The notes under the pieces are model-generated. The model was given only the letters and a program-made list of their open reading frames with translations. It had not been told where the DNA came from and made no database searches. A DNA stretch of 64,000 nt, taken from the NCBI RefSeq assembly GCF_002101595.1, contig NZ_LQOM01000015.1, positions 1-64,000 of the forward strand, in the 5' to 3' direction. The translations under genes were made by a program, and so were the position numbers. Origin of the DNA: Mycobacterium celatum. GTDB lineage: Bacteria > Actinomycetota > Actinomycetes > Mycobacteriales > Mycobacteriaceae. This document shows positions 40,082 to 50,035 of the stretch, in pieces (position 1 is the first letter of the stretch; each line of letters opens with the position of its first letter).

Positions 40082-40477
40082 AACGTTGGCCGGCACCGAT
40101 CCCAGGAGCCGGCCGGCGATCGTGCTCAAGCCGACGTTTCCGACCACCAGCAGGTCGGCGTTGACTTCTTCGGCGAGGCCGACCAGCGCATCGACCGGAG
40201 CTCCGACGACCGACCGTTCCTCGATGTTCTTGGCGCCCGCGGCCTGAGCGCGATCCTTCGCCTCGCGCAGAATCGCGTAAATCGGGGCGCTGCCCGACAC
40301 CTTGTAGCTTTCGTCCTTCAAGACGTCGGCGGCTCGCGGGTCCTCGTGCTGGGGCAGGTACGCCGTGGCGATGATCAGCTTCGCGTCCGCCCCGGCGATG
40401 TTGCCTGCCCGGTCGACCGCGCGCAGCGATGAGTCCGAGCCGTCGGTTCCCACCACCACGGTCCGATAGGCGCTCAT
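40034..40477 (-). CDS. Universal stress protein (Rv1636 type)
   Basis: A 147-residue single-domain UspA protein, nearly collinear with Rv1636. The N terminus TVVVGTDGSDSSLRAVDRA and the nucleotide motif GNVGLSTIAGRLLGSVPANV are present. Rv1636 is reported to bind cAMP, which is relevant because two adenylate cyclases are in this window. The ATG at 40477 is the only sensible start. The 3' end overlaps the Lnt-like gene on the other strand. Confidence 0.95.
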   Translation of the reverse strand: MSAYRTVVVGTDGSDSSLRAVDRAGNIAGADAKLIIATAYLPQHEDPRAADVLKDESYKVSGSAPIYAILREAKDRAQAAGAKNIEERSVVGAPVDALVGLAEEVNADLLVVGNVGLSTIAGRLLGSVPANVSRRAKVDVLIVHTTP

Positions 40478-40656
40478 TTACCCTCCCAGGTGTCGGTTGC
40501 TACGCCAACCCAAGACAGTATCGCTTTGCCGGATGCCAGGGTTGGATTTGCGACACACCACACGGGCGGCGACGGCCGGTGCGTCCCCGCCAATGCGCAG
40601 CCCGCGGTCCGCGGTTCGGCGCCTGATGCGGTCGACGGGCACCCGGTGTGACTGGG

Positions 40657-40677
40657 ATACCCTGCCTACCAGGGTAT
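40657..40677. promoter_or_regulatory. Inverted repeat upstream of the mannosyltransferase
   Basis: A perfect 8-bp inverted repeat ATACCCTG-CCTAC-CAGGGTAT lies about 90 bp before the GTG of the mannosyltransferase, in the 286-bp intergenic region 40478-40763. It could be an operator; no regulator is adjacent. Nothing else in this gap is recognisable; no coding signal is seen there. Confidence 0.4.
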
Positions 40678-40763
40678 TTCACTGGATGGCGCCGCTGCCG
40701 GCCGCGTCGGAGTGGTTGAGGACCGCCGCTATTGGTAATGAGGTTCACCACAGGAGCTTTACA

Positions 40764-42341
40764 GTGTCAGGCATTATGGCTGCCCCGATAGTCGACGAGC
40801 CCGCGGCCACGGTCGCCACGAGCGGTCCATGCCCGCGACCCCGCGGCCGGGTCCTCGACCCGCTGGTGATTGCTGTGCTGGCGGCCGTGCTCAGCGGCGC
40901 CGCGGCCGGCCGGCCGTCGTTGTGGTTCGACGAGGGCGCGACGATTTCGGCATCGGCGAGCCGGTCGCTGACCCAACTGTGGCGGCTGCTGGGACATATC
41001 GACGCCGTGCACGGCCTGTATTACCTGCTGATGCACGGCTGGTTCGCGGTGTTCCCGCCGACCGAATTCTGGTCGCGGGTGCCGAGCGCCCTGGCGGTGG
41101 GCGCGGCCGCCGCGGGTGTGGTGGTCTTCACCAGGCAGTTCTCGCCGCGCAGCACCGCGGTGTGCGCGGGCATCGTCTTCGCGATGTTGCCGCGGGTGAC
41201 GTGGGCCGGAATCGAAGCCCGCCCTTATGCACTCGAAGCGACTGCCGCCGTGTGGCTGACGGTCTTGTTCGTGGTGTCGGCGCGACGCAACCGGCCGTGG
41301 CTGTGGCTGCTCTACATGCTGGCGTTAATGCTGTCGATTCTGTTGAGCATCAACCTGTCGCTGCTGGTGCTGGTCTACGCCGCGGCGCAGCCGCTGCTCG
41401 CGCGCGGGAAGTCTGCCGTCATCTGGTGGGCAGCCACCTCACTGGCCGCGCTGGCGCTCATGGCGCCGTTCATGGTGTTCGCCCACAGCCAGGTCTGGCA
41501 GGTCAAGTGGATCACGACGCTAAGGCGAAACCTGTTCCTAGACGTCGTACATCGCCAATATTTCGACCACAGCGTCCCCTTCGCCATTCTCGCCGGCGTG
41601 GTGATACTCGTGGCCATCACGGCTCGGCTGGCCGGCCGCGCTTCCCCAGTGGGCGATACGCGCCGCCTGCTGATCATCTGCGTCGCCTGGATCGTCCTGC
41701 CCACCGGCGTGATCCTGATCTACTCGGCGTTCGGCGAACCGATCTACTACCCGCGTTACCTGATCCTTACCGCGCCGGCCGCGGCCGTCGTGCTGGCCGT
41801 CTGCATCGTCATGATCGCCCGCAAGCCGTGGGCGGTCGCCGGCGTGCTGATCCTGTTCGCGGCGGCCGCGTTCCCGAATTACCTTTTCACCCAACGCGGC
41901 CCGTATGCGAAAGAGGGCTGGGACTACAGCCAGGTCGCCGACGTCGTCGCCGCTCACGCGTCGCCCGGCGACTGCCTGCTTGTCGACAACACCGTGCACT
42001 GGTTGCCCGGCCCGATCCGCGCCCTGCTGGCGACCCGGCCGGCAGCCTTCGCGCCGTTGGCCGACGTCGAACGCGGCGCCTACGGACCCGATCACGGCAC
42101 GCTGTGGGACGGCCACGTCGCGGTGTGGCTGGTGTTGCCACGGTTGGACAAATGCACCAAGGTGTGGACGATTTCGAGTCGCGACAAGACACTGCCCGAC
42201 CACCAGAGCGGCGGATCACTGGCGCCGGGCCCGCTGTTGGGACATGCGCCCGCCTATCAGTTCGCCGGCGAACTGGGATTCCACATCGTCGAGCGCTGGC
42301 AGTTCCATTACTCGCAGGTGACGAAGTCTGTTCGGGGCTAG
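40764..42341 (+). CDS. capA: GT-C type mannosyltransferase, CapA/Rv1635c-like
   Basis: A 525-residue polytopic glycosyltransferase with about ten transmembrane helices. The GT-C catalytic motif near the N terminus is LWFDEGATIS (Asp-Glu in the first loop), followed by EARPYALEATAAVW and a large C-terminal periplasmic domain. In M. tuberculosis Rv1635c adds the first mannose cap to lipoarabinomannan from polyprenyl-phosphomannose. GTG 40764 has AGGAG with a 7-nt spacer; ATG 40775 is an alternative. The assignment rests on gene order and sequence pattern. Confidence 0.85.
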   Translation: MSGIMAAPIVDEPAATVATSGPCPRPRGRVLDPLVIAVLAAVLSGAAAGRPSLWFDEGATISASASRSLTQLWRLLGHIDAVHGLYYLLMHGWFAVFPPTEFWSRVPSALAVGAAAAGVVVFTRQFSPRSTAVCAGIVFAMLPRVTWAGIEARPYALEATAAVWLTVLFVVSARRNRPWLWLLYMLALMLSILLSINLSLLVLVYAAAQPLLARGKSAVIWWAATSLAALALMAPFMVFAHSQVWQVKWITTLRRNLFLDVVHRQYFDHSVPFAILAGVVILVAITARLAGRASPVGDTRRLLIICVAWIVLPTGVILIYSAFGEPIYYPRYLILTAPAAAVVLAVCIVMIARKPWAVAGVLILFAAAAFPNYLFTQRGPYAKEGWDYSQVADVVAAHASPGDCLLVDNTVHWLPGPIRALLATRPAAFAPLADVERGAYGPDHGTLWDGHVAVWLVLPRLDKCTKVWTISSRDKTLPDHQSGGSLAPGPLLGHAPAYQFAGELGFHIVERWQFHYSQVTKSVRG

Positions 42342-42362
42342 CGGCGGGTCGCCGCCATCGGT

Positions 42363-43232
42363 CTAGCGGGCCTGGCCGTGCCGTGGGCCGAATACCCCGG
42401 CCGGGAAGACGCCCGCAGCCCGGACGGCCTCGCGGATCGTAGCCGCGAAGCCGATCAGCTCGTCGGCCTCGTCCGCCGACAGGGCCCGCCACGGCGCATA
42501 TCCCAGCTCGTCGGTGAGATCTTCGATTTTGGAGCGGAGTTCGGTGCCGGCCGGTGTCAACTCACCTGCAGCGTGCATAATCCCGCGCGCAATGAGGTTC
42601 TCGGTGACCGCATTCCACTCGTCTGCACTCCACCCGCGCAACCGCCGAGCGGATTCGGCGCTGAAACCGATCCCCGTTGCGGTGTGCGTGATCAACGCCT
42701 CCAGCCCACTGAGCCCCTCGGACACCAGGACGGCGATATGGCCGTCGCCGCGGTACTCACGCAACAGCGTGATCGCGTGCCATAGCTGGACGACGGGTAC
42801 GTCCGGCCACGGTAATTCGGCGTGGCCGGCGTACAGCGGCCGGCCGTCGCCGTTCGGGATCGACTCGGCGACACGGCGCAGCAGCGACGCGGCCCGGGCC
42901 AATTCCGTTGACCCGCTGAGCTGTTCACCGAGCACCCGGGGCAGCGCCGTCGCGACGATCTCGTAACGAACCCGCGTCACCGTCTCCGGCGACGCCAGCT
43001 CCCAGGCGGCCGGAATCGCACCGGCCACCAGCCGCGGGTTGAAGTTATAGAACGTCGCCGCAACAACATTCGCCGACACGGCGCCCATCGGCGCCGAACG
43101 GCCGGCGAAATAATGGGTTCGGGGTTCCAGGCCGAGTTCGCCGAACTTCTCGTTGGCGTCCGGCCGGAAGTAGACCAGCGAGTGCAGGGCGTCCAGGGAG
43201 CGGGTCAGCCGTCCGGCGGCGAAGGCGTCCAC
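42363..43232 (-). CDS. SCO6745/SalK-type helix-turn-helix protein
   Basis: A 289-residue cytoplasmic protein with the two-part pattern of the SCO6745 family: LDALHSLVYFRPDANEKF near the N terminus with YFAGRSAPMGAVSANVVAATF, and a MarR-like winged helix in the C-terminal half (RLRGWSADEWNAVTENLIAR). Function is unknown; some members lie in antibiotic clusters. It starts 9 bp after the MFS stop, so it is likely the third gene of a uvrB-MFS operon. Confidence 0.78.
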   Translation of the reverse strand: MDAFAAGRLTRSLDALHSLVYFRPDANEKFGELGLEPRTHYFAGRSAPMGAVSANVVAATFYNFNPRLVAGAIPAAWELASPETVTRVRYEIVATALPRVLGEQLSGSTELARAASLLRRVAESIPNGDGRPLYAGHAELPWPDVPVVQLWHAITLLREYRGDGHIAVLVSEGLSGLEALITHTATGIGFSAESARRLRGWSADEWNAVTENLIARGIMHAAGELTPAGTELRSKIEDLTDELGYAPWRALSADEADELIGFAATIREAVRAAGVFPAGVFGPRHGQAR

Positions 43233-43241
43233 GGAACGACC

Positions 43242-44648
43242 CTAACTCTGCCCGCGAGTGGCCCGGTAGGAGGCCAGAACGCTGAGAGCCGCCAGCACCG
43301 CGAACACCGCGAACAGCCAGCGGGCCGCCATGACCGCCCCGCCCTCGGCGCTGTTGACCACCACACCGGCCAGTCCCGCGCCGAATGCTCCGGAGATCAG
43401 CTGCACGACGTTGATCGCGGCCGCCGCCTCGCCGCCTTCACCCGGGTCGTCGACGCAGTTCATCGCCCACGCCGACAGGTGCGGCCAGGCCACCCCGATC
43501 CCGGTTCCGGTGATCAGCAACGCGAATGCCCAGAGTGCGACGACGCCGAGCGGCGCGTTGTCGACTTGGGTGACCGCGCCCAGCGCAAGGCCGACAGCCA
43601 TGACCAGCGGCGCGGCCGCGACCACCCTCCTAACAACGCGTGCACTGCTCAGCGATGCGCTGACGATCTCGCTGACGGTCCAGCCGACCGCCAGCGCCGC
43701 CCCCAGAAAACCCGCGACCACCGGAGTCAGGTGGGCCAGCCGCTGACCGAATAGCGGCACGTACATGTCGACCATCGCTGCGGCCATCAGCAACGCCAGG
43801 GTCAGGTAGATCCACTTCAGCGGCCCGGACCCGAATGCGCTGGGCGGCAAGACCGCTGCCGACACGCGCCGATCGACGACCAGGAACAGCCCGGCCAGCA
43901 GCAGGCTTGCCGCGAGCAGCCCGGTCGTGGCGACGTTGCTGTGCGGAACCTGTGCGACGCTGACCGCCAGCGCGGCAGTGCCGAGCAGCAACAGCGACCA
44001 CACCGGCACCTTGAGCGCCGGCGGGACGTCGCTCCGGTCGACCCGGCCCGCGGACAGCACGACCGGGACCAGCAGCCCCATCGCTGCGGTCAGCGCAGCC
44101 ATCGCGCCGAACGCCCAGCGCCACATCCCAAACTGGGCGAAAAAGCCGCCCATCGCCGGCCCCACCACCGTCGCGACTCCCCACATGGCCGACACCAGCG
44201 CCGAAGCCCGGGTCCACAACTCACGCGGCAGCGCGGCGTTGATCACCGCATAGCCCAAACCGGCCAGCAGCCCGCCGGCCGCGCCCTGCAGCGTCCGGCC
44301 CGCCACCAGGATTTCCATGCTCGGGGCCGCCGCGCACACCACGCTGCCGATCGCGAACACCGCCAATCCCAGCAGATACGACAAGCGGGCCCCGACCCGC
44401 TGCAGCGCGGCGTAGACCGTGGTGGCCGCGACCACCGAACCCACTAGGTACAGCGTCGTCACCCAGGCGTAGAGCCGCTCGCCGCCGATGTCGGCGACCG
44501 TGCTGGGCAGCAGGCTGATTGTCAGGAACTCGTTGGTGGCGTACAGCGCCACCCCGCCGGCCAGCAGCGTGGACGTGGCCAGGTAGCGGCGACCGAGTAA
44601 CGCACCCCAACTGCCGGTGGCGGCGGTGGTGCTGGTCGCCTCCGTCAC
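43242..44648 (-). CDS. MFS drug efflux transporter (Rv1634 type)
   Basis: A 468-residue major facilitator with 12-14 predicted helices, of the EmrB/QacA drug:H+ antiporter type. The first helix follows [13 protein letters not shown], the motif A-like loop is in the [15 protein letters not shown] region, and the motif C-like [12 protein letters not shown] marks an antiporter. GTG at 44648 overlaps the uvrB stop (GTGA). In M. tuberculosis the homologue is an efflux pump linked to fluoroquinolones, as I recall. Confidence 0.9.
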   Translation of the reverse strand: MTEATSTTAATGSWGALLGRRYLATSTLLAGGVALYATNEFLTISLLPSTVADIGGERLYAWVTTLYLVGSVVAATTVYAALQRVGARLSYLLGLAVFAIGSVVCAAAPSMEILVAGRTLQGAAGGLLAGLGYAVINAALPRELWTRASALVSAMWGVATVVGPAMGGFFAQFGMWRWAFGAMAALTAAMGLLVPVVLSAGRVDRSDVPPALKVPVWSLLLLGTAALAVSVAQVPHSNVATTGLLAASLLLAGLFLVVDRRVSAAVLPPSAFGSGPLKWIYLTLALLMAAAMVDMYVPLFGQRLAHLTPVVAGFLGAALAVGWTVSEIVSASLSSARVVRRVVAAAPLVMAVGLALGAVTQVDNAPLGVVALWAFALLITGTGIGVAWPHLSAWAMNCVDDPGEGGEAAAAINVVQLISGAFGAGLAGVVVNSAEGGAVMAARWLFAVFAVLAALSVLASYRATRGQS

Positions 44649-46813
44649 TTCAGGCCGGCGGCGTCCATACCGCGCAGTTCCTTCTTCAGGTCGGCGATCT
44701 CGTCGCGGAACCGCGCGGCCAGTTCGAACTGCAGATCACGAGCGGCGGCCATCATCTGCGCGGTCAGATCCTTGATCAGGTCGGCCAATTCGGCCCGCGG
44801 CATGTTGGTCGTGTCGCGGCCTTCGAAGATTCCCGCGCTGACCGTCCGGCCCGGCTCACCCTGGGCCCGCCGGCCGCGGGACACACTGCGCCCGGAACCC
44901 AGCTCGACGGTCTCGCTGTCGTCGGCCTCGGTGTACACCCGGTCGAGGATGTCGGCGATCTTCTTGCGCAGCGGCTTGGGGTCGATGCCGTGTTCCTCGT
45001 TGAAGGCGATTTGCTTGGCCCGGCGCCGCTCGGTTTCGTCGATGGCCTCTTTCATCGAATCGGTGACCGTGTCGGCGTAGAGGTGCACCTCGCCGGACAC
45101 GTTGCGGGCGGCGCGGCCGATGGTCTGGATCAGGCTGCGCGTCGAGCGCAGGAAGCCCTCCTTGTCGGCATCGAGGATGGCGACCAGCGACACCTCGGGC
45201 AGGTCCAGGCCCTCGCGCAGCAGGTTGATGCCCACCAGCACGTCGAACTCGCCGAGCCGCAGCTGGCGCAGCAGTTCGACCCGCCGCAGGGTGTCCACCT
45301 CGGAATGCAGGTAGCGCACCCGGATGCCCATCTCCAGCAGGTAGTCGGTGAGGTCCTCGGCCATCTTCTTGGTGAGCGTCGTCACCAGCACTCGCTCGTC
45401 GGCCTCGGCGCGTTTGCGGATCTCCCCGATCAGGTCGTCGATCTGGCCTTTGGTCGGCTTGACCACCACCTTGGGGTCCACCAGGCCGGTCGGGCGGATC
45501 ACCTGTTCGACGAACTCGCCGCCGGTCTGGCTGAGCTCATACGGGCCCGGGGTGGCCGACAGGTACACCGTCTGCCCGATCCGCGACGCGAACTCCTCCC
45601 AGGTCAGCGGGCGGTTGTCGCAGGCCGACGGCAGCCGGAAGCCGTACTCGACCAGGTTGCGTTTACGCGACATGTCGCCCTCGTACATGCCGCCGATCTG
45701 CGGCACGGTGACATGCGACTCGTCGATGACGAGCAGGAAGTCCTCCGGGAAGTAGTCCAGCAAAGTGGCGGGTGGCGAGCCCGGCCCGCGACCGTCGATG
45801 TGTCTCGAGTAGTTCTCGATGCCCGAGCAGAACCCGACCTGGCGCATCATCTCGATGTCGTAGTTGGTGCGCATCCGCAGCCGCTGAGCCTCCAGCAGCT
45901 TGCCCTGGCCCTCCAGTTCGGCCAGCCGCTCGGCCAGCTCCTGCTCGATGGTGGAGATCGCGTGGGCCATCCGCTCCGGGCCGGCGACGTAGTGGGTGGC
46001 CGGGAAGATCCGCAGCGAGTCCACCCGGCGGATCACCTCACCGGTCAGCGGATGCAGGTAGTAGAGCGCCTCGACCTCGTCGCCGAAGTATTCGATGCGG
46101 ACGGCCAGTTCCTCGTACGACGGGATGATCTCCACGGTGTCACCGCGGACGCGGAACGAGCCGCGGGTGAACGACAGGTCGTTGCGGGTGTACTGCACGT
46201 CGACCAGCAGCCGCAGCAGCGCATCCCGCGGCACCTCCTCGCCCACCCGCAGCTCGACTGACCGGTCCAGGTAGGACTGCGGGGTGCCCAGACCGTAAAT
46301 GCACGACACCGACGCGACCACCACCACGTCGCGCCGCGACAGCAGCGCCGACGTCGCGGAGTGCCTTAGCCGCTCCACGTCGTCGTTGATCGAGCTGTCC
46401 TTCTCGATGTAGGTGTCGGTCTGCGCAATGTACGCCTCGGGCTGGTAGTAGTCGTAGTACGACACGAAGTACTCAACAGCGTTGTGCGGCAACATCTCCC
46501 GCAACTCATTGGCCATCTGCGCGGCCAGCGTCTTGTTCGGCTCCATGACCAGGGTGGGCCGCTGCAGCCGCTCGATCAGCCACGCGGTGGTAGCCGACTT
46601 GCCGGTGCCCGTGGCGCCGAGCAGCACCACATCCTTCTCCCCCGCCTTGATGCGGCGCTCGAGCTCGTCGATGGCGGCTGGCTGGTCGCCGGCCGGGTCG
46701 TGCGGGCTGACCACCTCGAAGCGGCCACCGGCGCGCACCAACCCTTCCACGTCCTCTGCGGCAGGCCGGTATTCCGAGTGCGCGACAACCGGATGCTCGG
46801 TAGCGAAAGCCAT
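44645..46813 (-). CDS. uvrB: Excinuclease ABC subunit B
   Basis: A 722-residue helicase-like subunit that verifies damage with UvrA and recruits UvrC. Walker A is [13 protein letters not shown], the beta-hairpin is [10 protein letters not shown], the DEAD-type motif is DESH, later motifs include [15 protein letters not shown] and QTIGRAARN, and a UvrC-binding UVR motif closes the protein. ATG 46813 follows TACTCT by 6 nt, so the mRNA is probably leaderless. The longer frame to 47005 runs into the divergent neighbour. Confidence 0.97.
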   Translation of the reverse strand: MAFATEHPVVAHSEYRPAAEDVEGLVRAGGRFEVVSPHDPAGDQPAAIDELERRIKAGEKDVVLLGATGTGKSATTAWLIERLQRPTLVMEPNKTLAAQMANELREMLPHNAVEYFVSYYDYYQPEAYIAQTDTYIEKDSSINDDVERLRHSATSALLSRRDVVVVASVSCIYGLGTPQSYLDRSVELRVGEEVPRDALLRLLVDVQYTRNDLSFTRGSFRVRGDTVEIIPSYEELAVRIEYFGDEVEALYYLHPLTGEVIRRVDSLRIFPATHYVAGPERMAHAISTIEQELAERLAELEGQGKLLEAQRLRMRTNYDIEMMRQVGFCSGIENYSRHIDGRGPGSPPATLLDYFPEDFLLVIDESHVTVPQIGGMYEGDMSRKRNLVEYGFRLPSACDNRPLTWEEFASRIGQTVYLSATPGPYELSQTGGEFVEQVIRPTGLVDPKVVVKPTKGQIDDLIGEIRKRAEADERVLVTTLTKKMAEDLTDYLLEMGIRVRYLHSEVDTLRRVELLRQLRLGEFDVLVGINLLREGLDLPEVSLVAILDADKEGFLRSTRSLIQTIGRAARNVSGEVHLYADTVTDSMKEAIDETERRRAKQIAFNEEHGIDPKPLRKKIADILDRVYTEADDSETVELGSGRSVSRGRRAQGEPGRTVSAGIFEGRDTTNMPRAELADLIKDLTAQMMAAARDLQFELAARFRDEIADLKKELRGMDAAGLK

Positions 46814-47365
46814 GTTCACAGAGTAGGCCGGGCCACCGACGGGCCTAAGCTGTCTTGTATCCATCCGCCGAAGCACGAGACGTTCGACCTGGTAGCCCGC
46901 ACCAACACCGATCCGAAGGGCATCGTGCGGGCCGTCGACGAGTACACGGTGCAGCCCTGGGGCCTGTACATGGCCCGCCGGGCGCCGGGCCGCAAACAGT
47001 TCCACTACCTGCAGTCGTGGCTACTGCCGTCGCTGGGCCTGCGGGCCACGGTGTTCCACTTCAACCCCGGCCACGAACGTGACTACGACTACTACCTCGA
47101 CGTCGGCGAATACACGCCCGGGCCGACGGCGTGGCGCTCCGAGGACCATTACCTCGACCTCGAGGTCCGAACCGGCACCGGAGTACAGCTCGCCGACGTC
47201 AACGAGCTACTGGTGGCGGTACGGCATCACCTGCTGTCCCCGGAATCGGCCGAGCTGGCGGTGCACCGCGCGGCCGACGCCGTCGACGGCCTGGCCCGGC
47301 ACGGCTACGACCTGCAGCGCTGGCTGGCGAGCAAGGGGATGGAGCTGAGCTGGCGGGCAGCCTAG
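46791..47365 (+). CDS. DUF402 domain protein (Rv1632c type), start unresolved
   Basis: The conserved protein covers [20 protein letters not shown] from about 46859 to the stop, about 168 residues. DUF402 features are present: [20 protein letters not shown] and [14 protein letters not shown]402 members include nucleoside phosphatases with DxDxD-type metal sites. The only ATG in frame upstream (46791) lies 23 bp inside divergent uvrB. TAAGCT at 46846-46851 is 7 nt before an ATC codon at 46859, so a non-standard start is possible. It converges on the P450 with a 4-bp overlap. Confidence 0.75.
46820..46825 (-). promoter_or_regulatory. uvrB -10 element, leaderless arrangement
   Basis: TACTCT on the minus strand ends 6 nt before the uvrB ATG, so transcription should start at or next to the start codon. 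No Shine-Dalgarno sequence is present, which agrees with a leaderless mRNA. Confidence 0.55.
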
Positions 47366-48776
47366 TGGGCGACCGGCGCCGAGTCCGGCCGACAGCGTCT
47401 GCGCGGCAGGAGTTTGAAGCCACGCGGTTGGAGGGTGGCGGATTCGGCGACCTGCAGCCGGTAGGTGTCCGAGGGTGTCAGTTGGTAGCGGTGCAGGACA
47501 AGCCCGAGTGTCAGCACAGTTTCGTGCAACGCGAACTGCCGGCCGATGCAGGCCCGTTGCCCGGTCCCGAACGGCCTGTACGCATGCGGGGGGCGTGTTT
47601 TCGCCTCCCCGGGGGCGAACCGGTCGGGATCGAACCGGTTGGGGTCGCGCCGCGCCACACCTGTGGATCGCGGTGCAACAGTGGTAGCACCACCGCCGCC
47701 CAGTCGCCCCGGTTCATCCGGTACCGGCCGGCGAGCATCGTGTCGGCGCGGGCGGCCCGCCGGTAACCGGGCACCGTCGGCCGTAGCCGCAGCGCTTCGT
47801 CCAGCGCCGCGCGTACATACCGCAACTTCGGAATGTCGGTGAAGGTGGGCTGGGGGTCGTCGGCGTGGCCCCACAGTGCGTCCACCTCCGCTTGGGCCCG
47901 CGCCAGGGCCTGCCGGTCCCTGGTGAGGTAGTACAGCGCGAACGATAGTGCGCCCGAGGTGGTCTCGTGGCCGGCGATCATAAAAGTGATGATCTGCTGG
48001 CGGATGTTGACTGGGTCCAGGCGGCGGCCGGTCTCGGGGTGCGCGGTGTGCAGCATCAGGCCCAGCAGGTCGGGCGGATCAGATGCCGCGCCGTTGCGGC
48101 GTGCCGCGATGACGTCGTCGACGACGCGCTCTATCAGAGCGACGTCCGCACGATGCTGTCGGGCGGAGCCCGCGAGCACCCGGCGCACCGGTGCTAGCGG
48201 CGGGTCTGCCGATAAGTTGGCGTAGCGCAGGGAACGGGTCATGGCGGTGACGAACGGATGCGGGCGGTCGCGGTCGAAAGAGGCGAACCGGTAACCGAAT
48301 CCGGCGCGCCCGATGGTCTCCAGCGTCAACCGCGTCATGTCGGCGCTGACGTCGACCCGCTCCATCCGGTCGGCGGCGGCGTCCCAGCGGCCCAGCAATT
48401 CGCGGGCCACGTCCAGCATGACCGCGTGGTAGCCGCGCATCGCCTCCCGGGTGAACGCCGGCGCCAGGATGTCGTGCGCCAGCTGCCAATTCGGCTCGTC
48501 GTTCGCGGCGGTGACCAGCGCGTCACCGACTATCCGGCGCAGCGGCAGGAGACGTCCCACGTGCTTACTGAAGCGCGTCTCGTCATTCAATTCGGCTGCC
48601 AGGTCGGCCCCACCCACCAGGACCAGCTCGGTGCCCAACAGTTTCACGGCCGAGATCGGTCCCAGGCCGCGCACCATCCGCGACGCCGACAGCACAGGGC
48701 TGCGGGGATTGATACCCAGCACATCGCCCAATAGCGGCAGGCGGTGGGGTGGGTGTGGAATCGCGAGAATGTCCAC
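47362..48776 (-). pseudogene. Cytochrome P450 with one frameshift
   Basis: Translation from GTG 48776 (AGGAGG with 6-nt spacer) gives a P450: I-helix AGHETTSG, K-helix EALRLRP and PLLHRDPQVW. At about 47655-47662 the frame is lost; the next frame continues RRDPNRFDPDRFAPGEAKTR and the heme-binding block FGTGQRACIGRQFALHE with the Cys ligand, ending at 47362. One missing base (or two extra) in a GCGCGGCGCG run explains the break. All other P450 parts are intact, so it is a recent mutation or a sequencing error. Substrate unknown; some features resemble fatty-acid hydroxylases of the CYP102-like group. Confidence 0.82.
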
Positions 48777-48970
48777 CGCGGACCTCCTGGCTGATCAATC
48801 CGATTCAATCTCCCCAGCATGCAGGATGCCCGACGCTTGCGACGGGACCGCAGAAAGCGCAGGTTTGCAGTATGCACTCGTTGCCAGCTGGTCGCGTCCC
48901 GTCGTGAACGAGTTGCCCCGCGGGATTCGTAGCGCCCTGCCCGACGAGCCAGGTCCCCGACTGGTCGCCC

Positions 48971-49140
48971 TTCACCCGGGGGCTTACCTCGCGAGCGCGA
49001 AACCCGTTGGGTGCGTTTGGAACTCATTGTCGATGTGGGGTTCAGCCGCGTGGACGCGCGACGGCAAGCTGCGCCATCCACGCTACATCAGCTTGCGGAC
49101 CGTCAAAGAAGCTCGCGAGGTGGTGAGGGAGTCACGCTGA
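48971..49140 (+). pseudogene. Remnant of an ATP-dependent DNA ligase (LigD-type C terminus)
   Basis: In one plus frame 48992-49047 reads ERETRWVRLELIVDVGFS; after a frameshift near 49047 the adjoining frame reads AWTRDGKLRHPRYISLR and ends EVVRESR at 49140. Together these match the end of the ligase OB-fold of LigD-type enzymes (pattern WV.PELVVEV.F..WT.DGRLRHP.F.GLR.DK). A further fragment SPFTRG appears in a third frame near 48968. No ligase core remains upstream. It lies in the 430-bp gap between the P450 and the Fpg/Nei gene; 48777-48960 shows nothing else recognisable. Confidence 0.65.
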
Positions 49141-49206
49141 TGGCCTTACCCGCACCGGGTGTTGTGACCCGCCCACGCCGGCGACTGTCGAAACGGCTCG
49201 CCACGC

Positions 49207-49986
49207 ATGCCTGAACTCCCCGACGTGGAAGGGTTCCGGCGCCGGCTGACCAACACGCTGCCCGGCCGACGGGTTCGGCACGTCGAAGTGCGCGATGCGG
49301 GTGTGCTGCGCAACACCAGCCCGCAGTCGCTGGGACGGGCACTGCGCGGCCGCCGCTTCGATATGCCGGGCCGGCATGGCAAATGGCTGATCTTGCCGAC
49401 CGACGGCCCGACGATACTGGTGCACAGCGGCATGACCGGTCACCCGTACTACACGTCCGGGACCGAACCGGCCGATGGCCGGGTGCGGCTGGTGGTGACG
49501 CTGGATCGCGGCGACCTTCGCTATGCCGACCTGCGCAAGCTGCGAGGGGTGTGGCTCGCCACCGGCGACGACGACGTGGCCCGCGTGACGGGCCCGCAGG
49601 GCCCCGATGCACTGGACATCGACCTGCCGACGTTCCGGGATGTGCTGTCGGCTCGGCGCGGCGGGCTGAAGGCGACGCTGCTGAACCAGTCGGTGATCGC
49701 AGGGCTGGGCAACCTGCTGACCGACGAAATATGCTGGCAGGCAAGGCTGCATCCGTCCCGGGCGATCACGGGCCTCGACGGCGACGAGGTCATGCGGATG
49801 CACGCCACCATGCGGCGAGTGCTGCGCACCGCGGTGCGCCACGGCTGTGTCCCCGCGCTGCCACAGTGGCTCACCGGCGCGCGTGACGAGCCGGACCCGA
49901 CCTGCCCGCGCTGCGGCGCCCGGCTGCGCCGCGGTCGTATCGGCGGCCGCACCTCGGTGTGGTGCCCGCGCTGCCAGCCTGGCTAG
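49207..49986 (+). CDS. Fpg/Nei family DNA glycosylase
   Basis: A 259-residue bifunctional-type base excision repair enzyme. After Met1 comes PELPDVE, giving the catalytic Pro2 and Glu3; Lys in RHGKWLIL is the beta-hairpin lysine. The helix-two-turn-helix contains NQSVIAGLGNLLTDEICWQA, and the C-terminal zinc finger has four cysteines (CPRCG...CPRC). All active-site residues are present. It differs from the Fpg next to rnc; substrate preference (8-oxoG or oxidised pyrimidines) cannot be told. It sits beside a ligase remnant, which suggests a former repair cluster. Confidence 0.92.
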   Translation: MPELPDVEGFRRRLTNTLPGRRVRHVEVRDAGVLRNTSPQSLGRALRGRRFDMPGRHGKWLILPTDGPTILVHSGMTGHPYYTSGTEPADGRVRLVVTLDRGDLRYADLRKLRGVWLATGDDDVARVTGPQGPDALDIDLPTFRDVLSARRGGLKATLLNQSVIAGLGNLLTDEICWQARLHPSRAITGLDGDEVMRMHATMRRVLRTAVRHGCVPALPQWLTGARDEPDPTCPRCGARLRRGRIGGRTSVWCPRCQPG

Positions 49987-50022
49987 CCGGCAAAAGCATG
50001 GCCGCCACGCAATAGGTGGCGG

Positions 50023-50028
50023 TAATCT
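50023..50028 (+). promoter_or_regulatory. -10 element for leaderless secreted-protein gene
   Basis: TAATCT ends 7 nt before the ATG at 50036, and there is no Shine-Dalgarno sequence. This fits transcription starting at the start codon. Confidence 0.5.
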
Positions 50029-50035
50029 GGCAGTC

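Noticed and set aside
40497..40763. N-terminal extension of the mannosyltransferase to 40497
   Set aside because: The extension has no membrane segments or family similarity and contains the inverted repeat, while GTG 40764 has a good ribosome-binding site.
46855..47082. A short frame starting TTG at 46855 as the real DUF402 start
   Set aside because: It is in a different frame from the conserved DUF402 sequence, and its translation has no similarity.
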